Of a DNA stretch of 64,000 nucleotides, positions 26,127-34,408 are shown one piece after another. The first letter of the stretch is position 1. Each line of letters begins with the position of its first letter. Source of the stretch: Sphingobium sp. (GTDB lineage Bacteria; Pseudomonadota; Alphaproteobacteria; Sphingomonadales; Sphingomonadaceae); contig QFQF01000012.1 in the NCBI GenBank assembly GCA_003248935.1, positions 1-64,000 of the forward strand, given 5' to 3'. The notes under the pieces are model-generated. The model was not told the DNA's origin and ran no database searches. It saw only the letters and a program-made list of their open reading frames with translations. The translations under genes were made by a program, and so were the position numbers.

Positions 26127-26507
26127 GGCAGGCGAATCCCCGACGTTCCGACTGCGGGAATACTGCCCGCGAAATCCTATGGGATGGTTAACTAACCCCC
26201 ATATATTTTTTGTGCAATTGCGAGATCACGGGTCGGGCTTGGCCTTGCCCATGCTGTTCCACGTTCTCGCCAGCCTCAAGGCGCGCACAAATACGCCGCC
26301 GCTTATCCGCATAAAATAGCTCAAATATTTTTGGAAATCCGTAGAAACGGAACGCGCTGCAATCGTCCGGCGGGACACCGCACCTCGACAGAACGTGGCA
26401 TTGCTGCGTCGCGTCGCATCATCACTGTTGATATGTTGTATCATTATGCGTTAGAGGTCGCCGCCATCAGGGGGAACGATAACCATGCCGTCTTCAGGGA
26501 ATATTTG
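26127..26507. other. Regulatory gap upstream of the ZnuD-like receptor
   Basis: About 380 bp without a supported gene. It is locally AT-rich (26195-26215 and 26308-26332) and contains GGTTA-AC-TAACC at 26186-26197, a small dyad TCCGT-AGAA-ACGGA at 26336-26349, and the Zur-like site listed separately. A longer in-frame extension of the receptor from 26331 is rejected because it precedes the signal peptide. Confidence 0.5.
26430..26447 (+). promoter_or_regulatory. Candidate Zur (zinc uptake regulator) box
   Basis: The core ATGTTGTATCAT at 26433-26444 matches 10 of 12 positions of the Zur-type half-palindrome ATGTTATAACAT, with flanking GAT on the left. It lies about 61-78 bp ahead of the ZnuD-like receptor start, where a repressor site would be expected. 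The consensus is recalled from other proteobacteria. Confidence 0.4.
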
Positions 26508-28652
26508 ATGCGCCGTCAGAAACCGTCCGCTCGCTCCGTTTTTCTCGCGTCCGTTCTGCCTCTTGCAGTCCTTTCACCATCCGCATTCGCGCAGGCCCCG
26601 GCCGATACCATGGCCAGCGATGCGGAGCAGGGTTCCTATCATGAGCAGCCGTCGGCCGACATCGTCGTCACTGCGCTCATCCCGCGGCGGCAGGGCGATA
26701 TCCTGTCGGGAACGTCCGTCGTCACCGGTGCCGAACTGGCGCGCGAAATGCGGCCGACCATCGGCGACACCCTCGCGCATCAGGCCGGTGTCTCCTCCAC
26801 ATCCTTCGGCCCCAACGCATCCCGCCCGATCCTGCGCGGTTTTCAGGGCGATCGTGTCCGCATCCTGACCGACGGCATCGGCAGCTTCGACGTGTCGAAC
26901 ACCTCGGTCGACCATGCCGTGGCGATCAATCCGCTGACCGCAGAGCGTATCGAGGTGCTGCGCGGCCCCGCCGCCCTGCTCTATGGCTCGTCCGCGATCG
27001 GCGGCGTCGTCAACGTCATCGACAGCCGCATCCCGCGCCGCGTGCCGGACGAACCGATCCACGTCGACGGCATCCTGACCTATGGCTCGGCCGCCGGCGA
27101 GCGCACCGGTTCGGGCAAGATCGAAATGCCGATCGGCGACAAGATCGTCGCCCATGTCGACGGCAGTTGGACCAAGACCGGCAATCTCGACACCGGCAAC
27201 TACATCCTGACGCCGGGCCTGCGGGCACAGGCGGCGGCCAGCAGCGACCCTGAAATCGCCGAACTCGCCGATCTTCACGGCAAGCTGCCCAACAGCGCGG
27301 CCAAGAGCTGGGAAGTCGCCGGCGGACTGGCGCTGATCACCGACGGCGGCAATCTCGGCATCTCGGTCAACCATATCGACAATTTCTACGGCGTTCCCGT
27401 CCGCTACGCACTCGAACCGGGCGAGGAAGCGGAGCAGGTCCGTCTGCACATGAAGCAGACCCGCGCCGACCTGCGCGGAGAGATCGCGGCCAATGGCCCG
27501 TTCATCGACTCCATCCGCCTGCGCGCGGGCTGGGCCGACTATCAGCACAGCGAGATCGAGGACAGCGGAGAGGTCGGCACCACCTTCTACAACCAGTCGA
27601 TCGAATCCCGTCTCGAACTCGTCCAGACCAAGCGCGGCGGCTGGGACGGCGCGATCGGCGGCCAGTTCATGATCCGCGACTTCCACGTCGTGGGCGAGGA
27701 GAAATTCCTGCCGAAGAACGAGACCCAGCAATACGGCCTCTTCACCCTGCAGTCGCTCGACCTGGGCCATATGCGGATCGAGGCGGGCGGCCGCTACGAG
27801 CACAGCATCCTGTCCGCCGACGCCGACGAGGATCTGTTCTTCCCAACCGCCGTGCGTCGCACGTTCGATGCATTCTCCGGCTCGCTCGGCGCCAGCCAGG
27901 AAATCACGGCCGGCTGGCGCGCGGGTATCAACGTCTCGCGTACCGAGCGCGCACCGTCGGCGGAGGAACTGTTCGCGCGCGGCAACCACGCTGGAACGCA
28001 GGCGTTCGAACTGGGCGACCCGACGTTCGCGAAGGAAAAGAGCTGGGGCGTGGAAGCCACCCTGCGCGGCAAGGGAGAAGGCTATTCGCTGTCCCTCTCC
28101 GCCTATCACAACTGGTTCGACAACTATATCTACGAGAGCATCGTCGACGATGCCGTCTGTCAGGCGGTGAACGGCGGCGAGGATCTGGAATTCCCCTGCT
28201 ACCAGTACAATCAGGCGAAAGCGAAATATTACGGGTTCGAGGCAGAGGCGTCGGTCAAGCTGGCGCAGCTTGGCGGCTTCGCCCTGAACGCCGACGGCCT
28301 CGCCGATTATGTGCATGCGACCGTGACCGGCTCCGGCCCGGCGCCGCGCATCCCGCCGCTGCGCCTGCTCGGCGGGCTTGAGCTTCAGGGCGATCGCCTG
28401 TCGGCCCGCGCAGAGGTCGAGCATACGTTCAAGCAGGACCGGATCGCCGCGACCGAGACGCCGACGGACGGTTTCACGCTCGTCAACGCCAGCCTGACCT
28501 TCCAGCCCTTCGCCGACAACAAGCAGACGATGCTGGTACTCTCCGCCAACAACATCTTCGATGTCGAGGCGCGCCGTCATGCCAGCTTCCTGAAGGACTA
28601 TGCCCCTCTCGCGGGCCGCGACATCCGTATCACCGCGCGGTTCGGGATCTAG
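26508..28652 (+). CDS. ZnuD-like TonB-dependent receptor
   Basis: A 714-residue receptor. It has a signal peptide (MRRQKPSARSVFLASVLPLA...AFAQ), a TonB-box-like DIVVTALIP, a plug with SRPILRGFQGDRVRILTDGIGSFD and ERIEVLRGPAALLYGSSAIGGVVNV, a barrel, and final TARFGI. The plug blocks and the cysteine pair AVCQAVNGGEDLEFPCYQ resemble ZnuD, the zinc (and haem) importer. Specificity is inferred. AGGGA before ATG 26508 sets the start. It stands alone with its own promoter region and a strong terminator. Confidence 0.88.
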   Translation: MRRQKPSARSVFLASVLPLAVLSPSAFAQAPADTMASDAEQGSYHEQPSADIVVTALIPRRQGDILSGTSVVTGAELAREMRPTIGDTLAHQAGVSSTSFGPNASRPILRGFQGDRVRILTDGIGSFDVSNTSVDHAVAINPLTAERIEVLRGPAALLYGSSAIGGVVNVIDSRIPRRVPDEPIHVDGILTYGSAAGERTGSGKIEMPIGDKIVAHVDGSWTKTGNLDTGNYILTPGLRAQAAASSDPEIAELADLHGKLPNSAAKSWEVAGGLALITDGGNLGISVNHIDNFYGVPVRYALEPGEEAEQVRLHMKQTRADLRGEIAANGPFIDSIRLRAGWADYQHSEIEDSGEVGTTFYNQSIESRLELVQTKRGGWDGAIGGQFMIRDFHVVGEEKFLPKNETQQYGLFTLQSLDLGHMRIEAGGRYEHSILSADADEDLFFPTAVRRTFDAFSGSLGASQEITAGWRAGINVSRTERAPSAEELFARGNHAGTQAFELGDPTFAKEKSWGVEATLRGKGEGYSLSLSAYHNWFDNYIYESIVDDAVCQAVNGGEDLEFPCYQYNQAKAKYYGFEAEASVKLAQLGGFALNADGLADYVHATVTGSGPAPRIPPLRLLGGLELQGDRLSARAEVEHTFKQDRIAATETPTDGFTLVNASLTFQPFADNKQTMLVLSANNIFDVEARRHASFLKDYAPLAGRDIRITARFGI

Positions 28653-28677
28653 GGGATCAACCCTTTACCCCGTGGAG

Positions 28678-28707
28678 CGGGCCCGTTCGCCGGTGCGGAC
28701 GGGCCCG
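28678..28707 (+). terminator. Rho-independent terminator after the ZnuD-like gene
   Basis: A 9-bp perfect stem, CGGGCCCGT (28678-28686) with ACGGGCCCG (28699-28707), has a 12-nt loop and is followed by TTCTTCTTT. Confidence 0.85.
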
Positions 28708-28748
28708 TTCTTCTTTGGCGGTCCGGGCGAACCCGCTATGCCCAGTGC

Positions 28749-29684
28749 ATGGACCTGTCCCGAATCGTCGAACAGATCGTCGATGACGCGCGCGCCGCCA
28801 CGCATCGGGGCACCGTCGCCAGCTACATCCCGGAACTGGCGAAGGTCGATCCCGGGAGGTTCGGAATCGCGATCGCGACCGCCGACGGACGGATGATCGC
28901 GCTGGGGGACGCCGACACCGGCTTTTCTATCCAGTCGGTGTCGAAGGTGTTCGCGCTGACGCTGGCGCTCGGCAAGGTCGGCGACCAGCTCTGGAAACGG
29001 GTGGGGCGCGAACCGTCCGGCTCCGCCTTCAACTCCATCGTCCAGCTCGAGCATGAGGCGGGCATTCCCCGCAATCCGTTCATCAACGCAGGCGCCATCG
29101 TCGTGTGCGATATGAACCTTGCCGGGCACCAGCCGCGCGAGGCGATCGGGGAGGTGCTGCGGTTCGTGCGCTTTCTCGCGGGCGATGATGGCATCGCGAT
29201 AGACGAGGCCGTCGCGCGCTCGGAAACCGACACCGGCTTCCGCAACATGGCACTCGCCAACTACATGCGTGCCTTCGGCAATGTCCGCCATCCGGTTGAT
29301 CAGGTTCTCGGCCTCTATTTCCATCAGTGCGCGATCGAGATGAGCTGTCGCCAGCTCGCGCTCGCGGGCCGCTTCCTGATGCTGGCCGGCGCGCATCCGG
29401 ACGGAGGCCGCGTGGTATCGGAACGGCGGGCACGCCGCATCAACGCGCTGATGCTCACCTGCGGCCATTATGACGCCTCGGGCGATTTCGCGTTCCGCAT
29501 CGGCTTTCCCGGCAAGTCGGGCGTGGGCGGCGGCATCCTCGCGGTGGTGCCGGGGGTCGCGTCGATCGCCGTCTGGTCCCCCGGCCTCAACGAAAGCGGC
29601 AACTCGCACCTTGGTACCCGCGCGCTCGAGCAACTGGCGGAGGCGACGGGCTGGTCGATCTTCAGCCCACATCGGATGGACTGA
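28749..29684 (+). CDS. glsA: Glutaminase (serine-dependent, GlsA type)
   Basis: A 311-residue glutaminase converting glutamine to glutamate and ammonia in the cytoplasm. It belongs to the serine beta-lactamase-like fold. The SxxK pair is Ser63-Val-Ser-Lys66 in FSIQSVSKVF. Other family blocks are EPSGSAFNSIVQLE, RNPFINAGAI, GNVRHPVDQVLGLYFHQCAIEM and GKSGVGGGILAVVPG. Length is normal for the family. It may contribute to acid resistance or nitrogen supply. Confidence 0.95.
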   Translation: MDLSRIVEQIVDDARAATHRGTVASYIPELAKVDPGRFGIAIATADGRMIALGDADTGFSIQSVSKVFALTLALGKVGDQLWKRVGREPSGSAFNSIVQLEHEAGIPRNPFINAGAIVVCDMNLAGHQPREAIGEVLRFVRFLAGDDGIAIDEAVARSETDTGFRNMALANYMRAFGNVRHPVDQVLGLYFHQCAIEMSCRQLALAGRFLMLAGAHPDGGRVVSERRARRINALMLTCGHYDASGDFAFRIGFPGKSGVGGGILAVVPGVASIAVWSPGLNESGNSHLGTRALEQLAEATGWSIFSPHRMD

Positions 29685-29745
29685 GACTCCGGATCGTCAT
29701 GCTTGTCCGCTATCATGCGCCGTCACTGCTGGCGGGAGGCGCATC

Positions 29746-30858
29746 ATGCGGCTTGCATCGTTCAACGTGGAAAACCTGTTCGACCGGGCCAAGGCCCTCA
29801 ACGGCGACACATGGGCGGAGGGGCGGCCCGTCCTCGAGAAATTCGCACAGCTGAACGCCCTGCTCGGGGAACCCGCCTACAGCGCGACCGACCGGACGAA
29901 GATGGCACAGCTGATGATCGACCTCGGCCTCGAAAAGAGCGACACCGGCCCATTCGTGATCCTGCGCCGCAATCGGGGCAAGCTGCTCAAGCGGCCCAAG
30001 ACCGGCGGGATCGAGATCATCGCGGCCAGCCGCGCCGACTGGGTCGGCAGCCTCGAACTGCGGGTCGAGCCGGTCAATCAGGTGGCGATGCAGAACACCG
30101 CACGCGTGATCAACGACCTTGCCCCCGACGTGCTGGGCGTGGTGGAAGCGGAGAGCCGTCCGGTGCTCAACGAATTCAGCAAGGTGATCCTGCCCGTCAT
30201 CGGCGGCACCCCCTTCCCGCACGTCATGCTGATCGACGGCAATGACGAGCGCGGGATCGACGTCGGCCTGCTGACGCGCCCGGGCTACATGATCGACAGC
30301 ATGCGCAGCCATGTCGACGACGCGGACGGCAACGGACAGCTGATCTTCTCGCGCGACTGCGCGGAGTACAGCCTGACGACGCCCTCCGGCGCGTCGCTCC
30401 TGCTGCTGGTCAATCATTTCAAGAGCAAGGGCTATGGCGGTCAGGCGGCGTCGGACGCCCGGCGCCGGAAACAGGCCGAACGGGTGAAGGCCATTTACGA
30501 GGGCCGCCGGGCGGAGGGCGTGGAGAACATCGCCGTCATCGGTGACTTCAACGACGCGCCCGACGGCGCGCCGCTCCAGCCGCTGCTCGCCCACACCGAC
30601 CTCCAGGACATATCGGCCTATCCCGGTTTCAATAACGGTGGCCGTCCGGGTACGTTCGGCGCATCGACGGCGTCGAACAAGATCGACTATATCCTGCTTT
30701 CCCCTGCGCTGTTCGCCCGGGTGAAGGGCGGTGGCATCTTCCGCAAGGGCATGTGGCCCGGCGTCCAGCCGAAAAAATGGGATGCCTACCCCGAACTCAC
30801 CCGTGAGGAGGAAGCCGCGTCAGACCATGGCGCGATCTACGCCGACTTCGATCTGTAG
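29746..30858 (+). CDS. Endonuclease/exonuclease/phosphatase (EEP) family protein
   Basis: A 370-residue EEP-superfamily metal-dependent hydrolase. Motifs are ASFNVENLF near the N-terminus, VVEAESRPVL, LLVNHFKSKGYGG, VIGDFNDAPDGAP and the final ASDHGAIYADF, giving the Mg-binding and catalytic Asn/Asp/His set. Substrates in this superfamily range from DNA to phospholipids and inositol phosphates; no signal peptide is evident and the substrate cannot be assigned. GGGAGG before ATG 29746 excludes a longer frame that overlaps glsA. Confidence 0.88.
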   Translation: MRLASFNVENLFDRAKALNGDTWAEGRPVLEKFAQLNALLGEPAYSATDRTKMAQLMIDLGLEKSDTGPFVILRRNRGKLLKRPKTGGIEIIAASRADWVGSLELRVEPVNQVAMQNTARVINDLAPDVLGVVEAESRPVLNEFSKVILPVIGGTPFPHVMLIDGNDERGIDVGLLTRPGYMIDSMRSHVDDADGNGQLIFSRDCAEYSLTTPSGASLLLLVNHFKSKGYGGQAASDARRRKQAERVKAIYEGRRAEGVENIAVIGDFNDAPDGAPLQPLLAHTDLQDISAYPGFNNGGRPGTFGASTASNKIDYILLSPALFARVKGGGIFRKGMWPGVQPKKWDAYPELTREEEAASDHGAIYADFDL

Positions 30859-30876
30859 GGGATCAACCGATCCCCT
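30857..30876. terminator. Bidirectional hairpin spanning two convergent stop codons
   Basis: AGGGGATC (30857-30864) pairs with GATCCCCT (30869-30876) around AACC. The stem contains part of the stop codons of the EEP gene and of the convergent aminotransferase gene. A T-rich TCATCTTCC follows on the plus strand. Confidence 0.6.
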
Positions 30877-32155
30877 TCATCTTCCGGAATGCATCGAACT
30901 GTTCAAGGAAGCGGTCGAGATCGGCCTTCGACAGATAATAAGGTGTCGACAGGCGCAGCTTGCTGGGTTCGCCGCCGCGCACGCGGATGCGGTGGTTGGT
31001 CCACAGCCATTCCTGCAATTCCATGCGCGACACCGGCGGCACGTTGACCGTCGCGATCGCGCAGCGCAGCGCCGGATCGGGCGAGGTCCAGCTTTCCGCG
31101 CCACGCTTTACCATTTCCCCGTGCAGATAGTCGGCAAGCTGCCGGTGACGTTTCTCGATCCGCTCGATGCCGATGCCGCTCGCCAGCGCGACGGCGGCGT
31201 TCAGGCCCATCATCGACGGGATGTTGGACGAACCGATCTGCATGTAGCGATCCGCCTTCCGTGTGGGGTCGTCCCAGCCGCCGGTCGCCAGCGTGTTCCA
31301 CACCCGGTTCATCACGCCCTCGTCGCGCAGATAGAGGAAGCCCGTCCCCTTCGGCGCGAACAGCCATTTGTGCATCGAACCGGTATAGAGGTCGCAGCCG
31401 ATATCGTTGAGGTCGACCTTCATCATGCCCGGCACATGCGCACCGTCGAAGGCGGAGACGATCCCCTTCGACCGGGCAAGCGTGGCGATCTCCTTCGCGG
31501 GCAGAACGACGCCGGTCGCGGTGCTGATATGGCTGACGAAGATGATGCGCGTGCGCGGCGTGATCGCGTCGTTGATGCGGTTGAGGATTTCGGCCGGTCC
31601 CTTCGGCGGCTTGGGCATGGCGAATTTCCTGACGACCACCCCGTAACGCTTGGCGCGCAGCATCCACGGCTGCTCGCCGCTGCCATGCTCCTCGTCGCTG
31701 ATCAGCACCTCGTCGCCCGCCTTCATGTCGAAGCCGTTGGCGATGTAGCTGTTCGCCTCCGTCGCGTTGCGGAGGATCGCCATCTGCTCGACCTGCGCAC
31801 CGACCAGCGCGGCGAAGGGCTTGCGAAACTCCTCCCACGCGCCATAGCCCCAGATCGGATAGTCCTCCGACCCCTTCTGCGTCATCTGCTCGGTCAGTTC
31901 ATAGCTGTCGAACACAGCCTTCAGCACCGGACGCGGAGAGGAGCCGACAGTTCCGTTGTTGAGGTTGACGACATCGGCCGGGATCAGGAACTGCTTGCGC
32001 AGCGCGCCCCAATAGGCGTCCTCGTCCTTCTCGTAGAGGCCCGCCGCCGGCATCGCCACTGGCACCAGCGCGGCGGCCAGCGCCTCCGTCCCCATGGTCG
32101 CGAGCACACTCGCCGTGGCGCCGCCCGCCGCCAGGAAAGACCGTCGGTTCAGCAT
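30863..32155 (-). CDS. Class V aminotransferase-fold PLP protein with Tat signal
   Basis: A 430-residue fold-type I PLP enzyme resembling isopenicillin-N epimerase/cysteine desulfurase-like proteins. The pyridoxal Lys is expected in YTGSMHKWLFAPKGTGFLY; TRIIFVSHISTATGVVLPAKEI and FDGAHVPGMMKVDL carry the cofactor-contact His and Asp. The N-terminus MLNRRSFLAAGGATASVLA is a Tat signal. Export of a folded, cofactor-loaded PLP enzyme is unusual but fits Tat. The substrate is unknown. AGGGG precedes ATG 32155. Confidence 0.87.
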   Translation of the reverse strand: MLNRRSFLAAGGATASVLATMGTEALAAALVPVAMPAAGLYEKDEDAYWGALRKQFLIPADVVNLNNGTVGSSPRPVLKAVFDSYELTEQMTQKGSEDYPIWGYGAWEEFRKPFAALVGAQVEQMAILRNATEANSYIANGFDMKAGDEVLISDEEHGSGEQPWMLRAKRYGVVVRKFAMPKPPKGPAEILNRINDAITPRTRIIFVSHISTATGVVLPAKEIATLARSKGIVSAFDGAHVPGMMKVDLNDIGCDLYTGSMHKWLFAPKGTGFLYLRDEGVMNRVWNTLATGGWDDPTRKADRYMQIGSSNIPSMMGLNAAVALASGIGIERIEKRHRQLADYLHGEMVKRGAESWTSPDPALRCAIATVNVPPVSRMELQEWLWTNHRIRVRGGEPSKLRLSTPYYLSKADLDRFLEQFDAFRKMKGIG

Positions 32156-32292
32156 CGATTACCCCTTTCACCCCCGCAAACCGGGTCAGCCATAATCGGG
32201 AAACGATTGACGTGCCGCAATCCGCCGTCATCGGCAGCAAATTCCCCCTCCCGGCAAGATTGTGTTCAGACATGGTTGATAAGTCTGTAACC

Positions 32293-32454
32293 ATGAAGAA
32301 GCCAACGCTCCGTCAGGCCGGCATCGCCGCCATCGTCCTCCTCGTCCCGGGCGGCCTCGTCCTTGGCGCGGCGTTGGCGGCACACGGACGGCGGAAAAAA
32401 CAGACAAAGCGCGACGAAGGCGGGCAGGCGGACGACAAGTCGCGAGGGAAATAA
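32293..32454 (+). CDS. Small basic membrane peptide
   Basis: A 53-residue ORF with one membrane span (AGIAAIVLLVPGGLVLGAALAA) and a highly charged tail (HGRRKKQTKRDEGG). ATG 32272 in frame would add seven residues. No family is recognised. It is divergent from the aminotransferase gene. Confidence 0.45.
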   Translation: MKKPTLRQAGIAAIVLLVPGGLVLGAALAAHGRRKKQTKRDEGGQADDKSRGK

Positions 32455-32484
32455 GAAACATTTGTTAACCATGTTTCGTTAACC
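32455..32484 (+). promoter_or_regulatory. Dyad GAAACAT-N9-ATGTTTC interleaved with two GTTAACC boxes
   Basis: GAAACAT (32455-32461) and ATGTTTC (32471-32477) are a perfect inverted repeat; GTTAACC occurs at 32464-32470 and 32478-32484. The element lies just upstream of the 96-residue ORF at 32492 and could be its promoter/operator. Regulator unknown. Confidence 0.4.
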
Positions 32485-32491
32485 CCTTGCT

Positions 32492-32782
32492 ATGGCCTCC
32501 ATTTTCCCCTCCCTCCGTACCGATCAGGATCGTCCCGCACACGTCGCCCGCCATTATGACGGGCATCCGATGATCGGGCCGACCGATATCTGGGACACGG
32601 TGAAGAAAATCGTCGGCATCAACAATCCGGTCGAACGCCGGCCGATCTCGCCCGCCGCGCCACAGCAGGCGGATGGACGTCCGCTGCGCAAGGCAACGGC
32701 GGGGCGTCCGTTGCGTAAACCCCGCGCCTCGCTGAGCGCCGGTATGATCCGCATCAACCACGGACCCGTCGGGTTCGACTGA
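32492..32782 (+). CDS. Hypothetical 96-residue protein
   Basis: A small protein of no recognised family. The N-terminal part includes DIWDTVKKIVGINNP. A basic proline-rich region carries a short internal repeat (GRPLRKA / GRPLRKP). It has no signal peptide or membrane span. It is convergent with the FNR-like regulator gene. Support comes from its position behind a structured promoter region. Confidence 0.5.
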   Translation: MASIFPSLRTDQDRPAHVARHYDGHPMIGPTDIWDTVKKIVGINNPVERRPISPAAPQQADGRPLRKATAGRPLRKPRASLSAGMIRINHGPVGFD

Positions 32783-32804
32783 AACCGCCCCCAGGGCGGC
32801 CCGC

Positions 32805-33593
32805 TCAGGCCGGTTCGGCCATATCCTCAAGTGCCGCGCGATCCAGTATGTGGATCGACCGGCGATCGGGCAGCGCGATGATGCCCGCACGCTTGAGGTC
32901 GGTCATCTGACGGCTCACCGTTTCGATCGTCGTGCCCAGAACGTCGGCCACCTGCTGACGGTCGAGCGGCAGGGTGAAGCGATCGAGTGGCCGCCTCTCC
33001 TTCCCCGCCGCGCCGGGCGCCAGCCGCTGCGACATTTCCAGCAGGAACGTCGCAATCTTCTCCCGCGCGCTCTTGCGGCCGAGCAGCAGCATCCACGCCC
33101 GGGTGCGATCGAGTTCATCAAGCGCCCGGTGCAGCAGGCCATGCTCCAGCGCCGGATTTTCCCGCGCAAAGGCGTCGAAGCGGGCACGGGGAAACACACA
33201 CAAAATCGTGTCGGTCAGCGCCGTCACATTGTGCGGGCTCGTCGGGCCGAACGGACGGCCGATGAAATCGGCGGCATAGGCGACGCCGACTATCTGTTCC
33301 CGCCCGTCGGCGGTGGAGATCGACAGCTTCATCGTCCCCTCGACGACGTTGGCGACCAGCATCGAACTGTCCCCCTCCCACATCAGGCGCTGGCCCTTTG
33401 CCACCGACGTGCGCCGCGCCATGCCCGCAAAGCGCGTCCGGCACTCCTCGTCCAGCACGGCGCAGAGCGCTGCGGTTCTCGCCGGGCAGCGGGCGCAGGT
33501 GGAGGACGCCGGGGCATCGCCCGCCTGTTGCCCGGGGACCATGGCGACCATCAGCTGCGGATTTTGCGCGGGATCAATGTGGAGCTGCGTCAT
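32805..33593 (-). CDS. FNR/FnrL-type oxygen-responsive Crp-family regulator
   Basis: About 262 residues. Cysteines at 33, 36 and 44 (CxxC-x7-C) plus Cys132 match the four [4Fe-4S] ligands of FnrL/FnrN proteins. A cNMP-type beta-roll follows, and a C-terminal HTH (DVLGTTIETVSRQMTDLKRAGII) with the E..SR recognition pattern of FNR. It is expected to bind TTGAT-N4-ATCAA-type sites when oxygen is low. ATG 33593 is used; GTG 33611 in frame is possible. It is divergent from a GNAT gene and 0.8 kb from fixL, so this is an oxygen-control locus. Confidence 0.9.
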   Translation of the reverse strand: MTQLHIDPAQNPQLMVAMVPGQQAGDAPASSTCARCPARTAALCAVLDEECRTRFAGMARRTSVAKGQRLMWEGDSSMLVANVVEGTMKLSISTADGREQIVGVAYAADFIGRPFGPTSPHNVTALTDTILCVFPRARFDAFARENPALEHGLLHRALDELDRTRAWMLLLGRKSAREKIATFLLEMSQRLAPGAAGKERRPLDRFTLPLDRQQVADVLGTTIETVSRQMTDLKRAGIIALPDRRSIHILDRAALEDMAEPA

Positions 33594-33697
33594 AGGTGCT
33601 ACATGCGGCACCCCTCGCGCATTTCCCTATCCGTATTGTTCCTAGGGGCATGGGTGGGTGGCCATTGGAGAGCCAACATCCCGGCAATCCGGCACGG

Positions 33698-33714
33698 CTA
33701 CGCGACTCTACGGA
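33698..33714. promoter_or_regulatory. 17-bp motif, copy 1, between FNR-type and GNAT genes
   Basis: CTACGCGACTCTACGGA contains CTACG twice with a 10-bp period. It recurs with one mismatch at 38205-38221 ahead of the universal stress gene. It lies 60 bp before the GNAT start and about 105 bp before the FNR-type start. It is a candidate binding site for a regulator of this block, possibly FixJ. Confidence 0.45.
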
Positions 33715-33774
33715 TGGGCAGGGGTCGGCGGCAGGCGTAGGTCGCATCCAGCTTTCCAAGGCTGGAGACAGGCA

Positions 33775-34314
33775 ATGACCGTGACCACCGACATACAGCT
33801 TCGCCCCGCGCAGACCGACAGCGTACGTCTGCAGACCCGGTCGGGCACCGCGATCATCGTGCGCCCCGCCACGCCGGACGACATGCCTGTTCTGTCCGCC
33901 TTCTTCGATGCGGTTTCGGACGACGACCGGCGCTTCCGCTTTCTGACGGCCGTTACGCATGTGAACGACGAGCAACTGCGGCCGATGGTCGATGTCGATC
34001 ACCGGCAGACCGACCATTTCCTCGCGTTCGACGAGGCGGGCGTGCTGGCCGCGTCGGCGATGCTGGCCTGCGATGCTGCAATGGAGCGGGCGGAGGTTGC
34101 GATCTCCGTGCGGGCGGATCATCGGGGTCAGGGGATCGGCTGGACGTTGCTCGACCATGTGCGCGGCGTGGCGAAGGCGCGCGGCGTCCGCGTCCTCCAG
34201 TCTATAGAAAACCGGCAGAACCGCGCCGCGATCGGACTGGAGCAGGAAATGGGGTTTACCGCCCGCCCCTGCGAAGGCGATCCCGCGCTGGTCATATTGG
34301 AGGCGCGCTTCTGA
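33775..34314 (+). CDS. GNAT family N-acetyltransferase
   Basis: A 179-residue GCN5-type acetyltransferase. The acetyl-CoA loop is VRADHRGQGIGWTLLDHV; preceding strands include ERAEVAISV. The N-terminal RPATPDDMPVLSAFFDAVSDDDRRFRF resembles the Pat-like GNAT domain that modifies stress or metabolic enzymes. GGAGA before ATG 33775 sets the start. Position within an oxygen-sensing block suggests a role in hypoxia adaptation, by inference. Confidence 0.88.
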   Translation: MTVTTDIQLRPAQTDSVRLQTRSGTAIIVRPATPDDMPVLSAFFDAVSDDDRRFRFLTAVTHVNDEQLRPMVDVDHRQTDHFLAFDEAGVLAASAMLACDAAMERAEVAISVRADHRGQGIGWTLLDHVRGVAKARGVRVLQSIENRQNRAAIGLEQEMGFTARPCEGDPALVILEARF

Positions 34315-34408
34315 GCCGTCCGGGAACGTGACCTCAAGGACGGCATGGCAAGGGCCCCGCGCCATGCTATGCCGGGCCATGATGGGTGGTCGGGGCTGAC
34401 GGACGGCG

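Noticed and set aside
32464..32484. CtrA binding site (TTAA-N7-TTAA)
   Set aside because: The two TTAA cores are 10 bases apart rather than 7.
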